Below are positions 6,761-8,986 of a stretch of DNA of 8,986 nt, in pieces. The DNA comes from Syntrophobacter sp. DG_60 (GTDB lineage: Bacteria; Desulfobacterota; Desulfofervidia; Desulfofervidales; DG-60). The DNA lies in the NCBI GenBank assembly GCA_001304365.1, contig LJNA01000052.1:1-8986 (forward strand). Direction: 5' to 3'. The position numbers were made by a program, and so were the translations under genes. The first letter of the stretch is position 1, and each line of letters begins with the position of its first letter. The notes beneath the pieces were generated by a model. The model did no database searches, was not told where the DNA came from, and saw nothing but the letters and a program-made list of their open reading frames with translations.

Positions 6761-8161
6761 TTAAAATCTCTGAATTTTTGGCAAACTTTGTTTTAAAAAT
6801 TCAATGTTAGTAACAATAGATGACTCTTGATTTTTACCCTCAATCTCAATCTCATTTAGAAATTTTTCACCCCTCCTCTTTGCCTCTTCTATATCCTCGC
6901 CCCAAACAATGGCTAAAACCAGGTTAGGGTCGTAATCGCTAGGTATTGGGTAGGGTTTATCACTGGGTACGTGGGTGTAGATTTTTAACCAATCATATTG
7001 GGGTAAGTGGAATTTGGTAATGGTGCCCCCCCATGGTTTAAAACCACGTTTGGTGTCCTCAGCTACTAACCTAAACTCAATACTTGCTCCATTAAAAGAA
7101 ATGTGCTTTTGTTTATAACCCAATTTTTCTCCCAATGCGATACGAATTTGCTCCTTAACTAAATCTACACCAAGAGATGAATGTCTAATCTGGGCAACGC
7201 ATCCTGAAACTCCGCTTTCTACTTGAATTCTTGGATTCACCTCTAACAAATATAGCCCCCCTTCTTCCGTAACTATCCACTCCCAGGTACCTACACTATC
7301 ATAGCCCACATAATTAGCTAATTTTAGAGAATATTGAATGGCTCTTTTCGCAACTTCTTCAGGGTCAAATTGGTACCTATAATTAGAATTAAATGCAGGG
7401 GTAACTTCTATTCTCTTTTGACGAGAAATACTTTGAATAGTGCAATTCCTGGTACCAAAATGCACCACCTCTCCATGCTGACTACAGACCAATTGAACTT
7501 CAACATGATTAAATGTGAGAAATCTTTTTTCCAAAAGCACATCTTCATCCCCAAATTGTCGTTTAACATATTGTTTTATGCGTCGATAAACCCTCCTAAG
7601 TTCTATTGGATGAGTAACTTCTTCAATGCCCATCCCCCCACTGCCTACAGAGGCCTTTACTAAAATGGCTGGCCTTTTGATACCTTCTTCCCATTGTTGA
7701 TGGAACAATTCTAGAGCAATATTTTCAGCTTCAATTTCGCTATAAATTGGTTTGTCTGAGCCAGGGATAACTGGAATACCTAATCTTTTGGCCATGCATT
7801 TGGTATTGATCTTGCTGCCAAACTCCTTTAGTACCTCCCAGCGTGGTCCCATAAAGATGAGGGGGCTCTTACGCGTGGCCAATCTCCTAACAAAACGATG
7901 ATTTTCAGTCAAAAAGCCATAACCAGGATGGATGGCATCACATTTGGTATAATCAGCTATCTCTAGAAGCTCATTGGCATCAAGATAGCTAGCAATCCTA
8001 AGGGCACCCTTTTTACCCTTTTCTTTAATAGCCCTTTCCACATGGAGTGAAGCCTCGTCTTCTTTAGTATAGACTGCTATATAGTCTAAACCCAATTCTT
8101 TACAGGCCTGCATTATCCTTATAGCAATTTCTCCTCGATTGGCAATTAATATCCGTGGCAT
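6761..8161 (-). CDS. accC: Biotin carboxylase subunit of acetyl-CoA carboxylase, divergent, 466 aa
   Basis: This ATP-grasp enzyme carboxylates carrier-bound biotin with bicarbonate and ATP. From the ATG at 8161 the protein starts MPRILIANRGEIAIR, as in the family, and is near the usual 450 aa. An in-frame GTG at 8203 would add 14 residues but has no Shine-Dalgarno and would put the best promoter inside the gene. Visible motifs are HPGYGFLTEN (78-87), ATP lysine K169 in VKAS, K249 in RQKRIE, E294 in GTWEW, and the catalytic run EVNPRIQVE (307-315; E307, N309, R311, E315) with R364 in EFRLVAED. The flexible glycine loop, GGGGGRG in typical AccC, is here VGSGGMG (172-178). It is the first gene of the operon. 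The departures suggest a separate lineage of biotin carboxylase; activity is still likely because the catalytic residues remain. Confidence 0.92.
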   Translation of the reverse strand: MPRILIANRGEIAIRIMQACKELGLDYIAVYTKEDEASLHVERAIKEKGKKGALRIASYLDANELLEIADYTKCDAIHPGYGFLTENHRFVRRLATRKSPLIFMGPRWEVLKEFGSKINTKCMAKRLGIPVIPGSDKPIYSEIEAENIALELFHQQWEEGIKRPAILVKASVGSGGMGIEEVTHPIELRRVYRRIKQYVKRQFGDEDVLLEKRFLTFNHVEVQLVCSQHGEVVHFGTRNCTIQSISRQKRIEVTPAFNSNYRYQFDPEEVAKRAIQYSLKLANYVGYDSVGTWEWIVTEEGGLYLLEVNPRIQVESGVSGCVAQIRHSSLGVDLVKEQIRIALGEKLGYKQKHISFNGASIEFRLVAEDTKRGFKPWGGTITKFHLPQYDWLKIYTHVPSDKPYPIPSDYDPNLVLAIVWGEDIEEAKRRGEKFLNEIEIEGKNQESSIVTNIEFLKQSLPKIQRF

Positions 8162-8168
8162 TTTGCAC

Positions 8169-8197
8169 TTTCTAACAGGGTTTTTGCTCTTGGTCAA
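8169..8197 (-). promoter_or_regulatory. Candidate sigma-70 promoter of the accC operon
   Basis: On the minus strand TTGACC (8197-8192) and TAGAAA (8174-8169) are separated by 17 nt, and TG plus one base precedes the -10 (extended -10). The expected start point falls within a base or two of the accC ATG at 8161, so the mRNA would be leaderless or nearly so. It is the only promoter-like pair with good spacing seen close to accC. AGAAAG (8175-8170) could act as a weak ribosome site if transcription begins further upstream. Confidence 0.45.
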
Positions 8198-8227
8198 TAT
8201 CACATTTTGGTATTTATTGATTGTTTT

Positions 8228-8256
8228 TTTAGAAGGTGATAAAAAAGATATATAAT
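8228..8256 (+). promoter_or_regulatory. Candidate sigma-70 promoter of the merR gene
   Basis: A perfect TATAAT (8251-8256) lies 17 nt after TTTAGA (8228-8233, four of six consensus bases). Transcription would begin near 8263 and leave a leader of about 75 nt. The leader holds a 7-bp inverted repeat, AAAATGG (8272-8278) with CCATTTT (8313-8319). The surrounding stretch is very AT-rich, so chance matches are easy. A second -10-like CATAAT (8327-8332) right before the ATG is an alternative. Confidence 0.4.
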
Positions 8257-8337
8257 AATTGTAAAAAGAGTAAAATGGAAATCATGGGCATAGCCATTCC
8301 CCCTTCTTGGTGCCATTTTGGTCTTGCATAATATAGG

Positions 8338-8652
8338 ATGAAACCCGCTTTTCAAAAAAAGCGATATTTTAAGATTGGAGAAGTAAGCAATATAGCAGGG
8401 GTTGAACCTTATGTGTTGAGATTTTGGGAAAAGGAATTTAAAGAGATTAAACCTGTTCGCTTTTCCTCCCAACGCCTCTATCGTTATCAAGACATAGAGA
8501 CCATTTTAGAGATCAAAAAGCTTCTCTATGAAGAAGGTTTTACTGTTGCTGGGGCAAAAAAACAGCTATCTTCTCGTTTGCGCTATCAAAGCCTACTAAA
8601 GGAAGTCAAAGACGAATTACAAGAAATACTGGATATTTTAAAAAAAGAATAA
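8338..8652 (+). CDS. Short MerR-family transcriptional regulator, 104 aa
   Basis: The N-terminal half is a MerR winged helix: YFKIGEVSNIAGVEPYVLRF (10-29) gives the helix-turn-helix, and RLYRYQDIETIL (46-57) with LLYEEGFTVAGAKKQL (62-77) the wing and second helical pair. Residues 84-104 form a short charged helix suited to dimerisation. There is no effector-binding domain and no metal-binding cysteines, so ligand or metal sensing by the usual MerR route is unlikely. The size fits the short MerR-like proteins common in Desulfobacterota and relatives. An in-frame stop at 8329-8331 limits the start to 8338; AGG stands directly before the ATG and the ribosome site is weak. It is divergent from the acetyl-CoA carboxylase operon and could act on the shared 176-nt region. 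Its target is not known. Confidence 0.88.
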   Translation: MKPAFQKKRYFKIGEVSNIAGVEPYVLRFWEKEFKEIKPVRFSSQRLYRYQDIETILEIKKLLYEEGFTVAGAKKQLSSRLRYQSLLKEVKDELQEILDILKKE

Positions 8653-8690
8653 AAGTTGATTAATGAAGGGATTAACCCAAAATATGCGTT

Positions 8691-8723
8691 AACCACAGAT
8701 TAACACAGATGTTCACAGATTAC
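8691..8723 (+). repeat. Left CACAGAT tandem repeat, three 10-bp units
   Basis: Three head-to-tail units begin CACAGAT at 8694, 8704 and 8714, an exact 10-bp period, preceded by AAC. An inverted, degenerate copy lies at 8921-8952. From memory, strings of this AACCACAGATTA kind recur between genes in many bacterial genomes. No function is known to me. Confidence 0.75.
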
Positions 8724-8749
8724 CCCGCACATAATCCTTATGTACGGGG
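8723..8749. repeat. 12-bp hairpin with 3-nt loop
   Basis: CCCCGCACATAA (8723-8734) and TTATGTACGGGG (8738-8749) form a stem with one C-A mismatch and a TCC loop. It lies 70 nt after the merR stop and could slow or stop transcription, but there is no U-run on either strand, so it is not a canonical terminator. Confidence 0.65.
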
Positions 8750-8784
8750 AGGATATTCAAGAACCTGTCCGCTATTGCTATGTC

Positions 8785-8872
8785 CGCCTGCTAAAGCGCT
8801 ATAGCGGGCAGGCCCGTCCGCCATCGGCTTTGCCTCAGGTGAATGCCGGGCAGGCTCAGGCGTTAGCAGGCG
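8785..8872. repeat. GC-rich palindromic (REP-like) block
   Basis: A perfect 10-bp inverted repeat closes the block (CGCCTGCTAA 8785-8794 with TTAGCAGGCG 8863-8872). Its GCCTGC (8786-8791) can also pair with GCAGGC at 8808-8813 or 8850-8855. CGGGCAGGC occurs twice as a direct repeat (8805-8813, 8847-8855), and CGCTATAGCG (8797-8806) is a perfect palindrome. GC is about 62% over 8761-8880 (75 of 120 counted), far above the neighbouring genes, which suggests an inserted or separately evolving repeat. Confidence 0.65.
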
Positions 8873-8880
8873 AGTATGGG

Positions 8881-8901
8881 TTTTCACCTCTCGTGTGAAA
8901 A
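8881..8901. repeat. 7-bp hairpin, TTTTCAC / GTGAAAA
   Basis: TTTTCAC (8881-8887) and GTGAAAA (8895-8901) flank a 7-nt loop, at the inner edge of the right tandem repeat. On the minus strand the stem ends in a short run of T, so a weak terminator in that direction is conceivable. Confidence 0.45.
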
Positions 8902-8920
8902 ATAAGTTCTTTATTTCAAC

Positions 8921-8952
8921 ATCTTGTGACAATCTAGTGAAATCTTGTGGTT
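8921..8952 (-). repeat. Right inverted copy of the CACAGAT repeat
   Basis: Read on the minus strand this begins AACCACAAGATT and contains three units with a 10-11 bp period (CACAAGAT, CACTAGAT, CACAAGAT). Aligned by eye it agrees with the left copy at about 26 of 33 columns, with a few single-base gaps. Together the two look like degenerate terminal inverted repeats around 8724-8920. Confidence 0.6.
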
Positions 8953-8986
8953 TCTCAGCATAATCTGGGATTAATAGCTGTTCTCG

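Larger units (their letters stand above)
8653..8986. other. Gene-free stretch of 334 nt with repeat-rich element
   Basis: No credible gene was found here on either strand. The minus-strand open frame at 8738-8932 is an accident of the GC-rich palindromes: proline/arginine-rich, no ribosome site, no family. The stretch is made of the flanking short tandem units, the GC-rich palindromic block and the two hairpins listed separately. Positions 8953-8986 show nothing I can assign. Confidence 0.7.

Noticed and set aside
7334..7663. Plus-strand 109-aa open frame
   Set aside because: Antisense to the central ATP-grasp region of accC.
8162..8203. Longer accC start at the GTG of 8203
   Set aside because: No Shine-Dalgarno precedes it, the extra 14 residues are not family-like, and the best promoter would fall inside the coding region.
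8200..8490. Minus-strand 96-aa open frame
   Set aside because: It lies opposite merR and the divergent promoter region, has no ribosome site or domain, and merR on the other strand is clearly coding.
8694..8723. CRISPR-like array
   Set aside because: The 10-bp units follow each other without spacers and no cas genes are present.
8738..8932. Minus-strand 64-aa open frame
   Set aside because: It runs through hairpins and GC-rich palindromes; its composition reflects the repeats and there is no family resemblance.

Overview
The window looks like chromosomal sequence from a low-GC (roughly 38-40% by eye) bacterium. My best guess is a Desulfobacterota (deltaproteobacterial) sulfate-reducer relative. 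This rests on the fused alpha-beta acetyl-CoA carboxylase transferase, the divergent biotin carboxylase next to it, the paired PilT/PilU ATPases and the short MerR regulator. It is an inference from protein character, not a database result.

Minus strand, 8161 down to 312: seven genes with gaps of 0-6 nt or a short overlap, almost certainly one transcription unit. In order they are a biotin carboxylase (accC), an AccA-AccD fusion, a protein with two biotinyl/lipoyl-like (barrel-sandwich) regions that probably serves as carboxyl carrier, a biotin-protein ligase (birA), a PilT-type ATPase, a PilU-type ATPase and a degenerate CheY-like receiver protein. The first four together make and biotinylate an acetyl-CoA carboxylase that gives malonyl-CoA for fatty acid synthesis. 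The last three belong to type IV pilus retraction and surface behaviour. Coupling lipid precursor supply with pilus motors in one operon is the main context surprise.

Minus strand, 311 down to 1: no confident gene. There is a weak TTG-started 63-codon ORF. It is followed by a compact structured stretch (42-113) whose arms can pair in mutually exclusive ways, one of them covering the edge of a strong Shine-Dalgarno. That ribosome site leads into a five-codon ORF and then the window edge. This is the best candidate for an undescribed regulatory RNA here.

Plus strand, 8338-8652: a short MerR-family regulator transcribed divergently from the carboxylase operon. The 176-nt divergent region carries a promoter candidate for each direction; the accC one would give a nearly leaderless transcript.

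8653-8986: non-coding. Short tandem CACAGAT-type units lie at both ends in opposite orientation and flank a GC-rich (about 62% over 8761-8880) palindrome-rich block and two clear hairpins. It looks like a dispersed intergenic repeat or a MITE/REP-like element. No tRNA, rRNA, CRISPR array, transposase or phage gene was seen.
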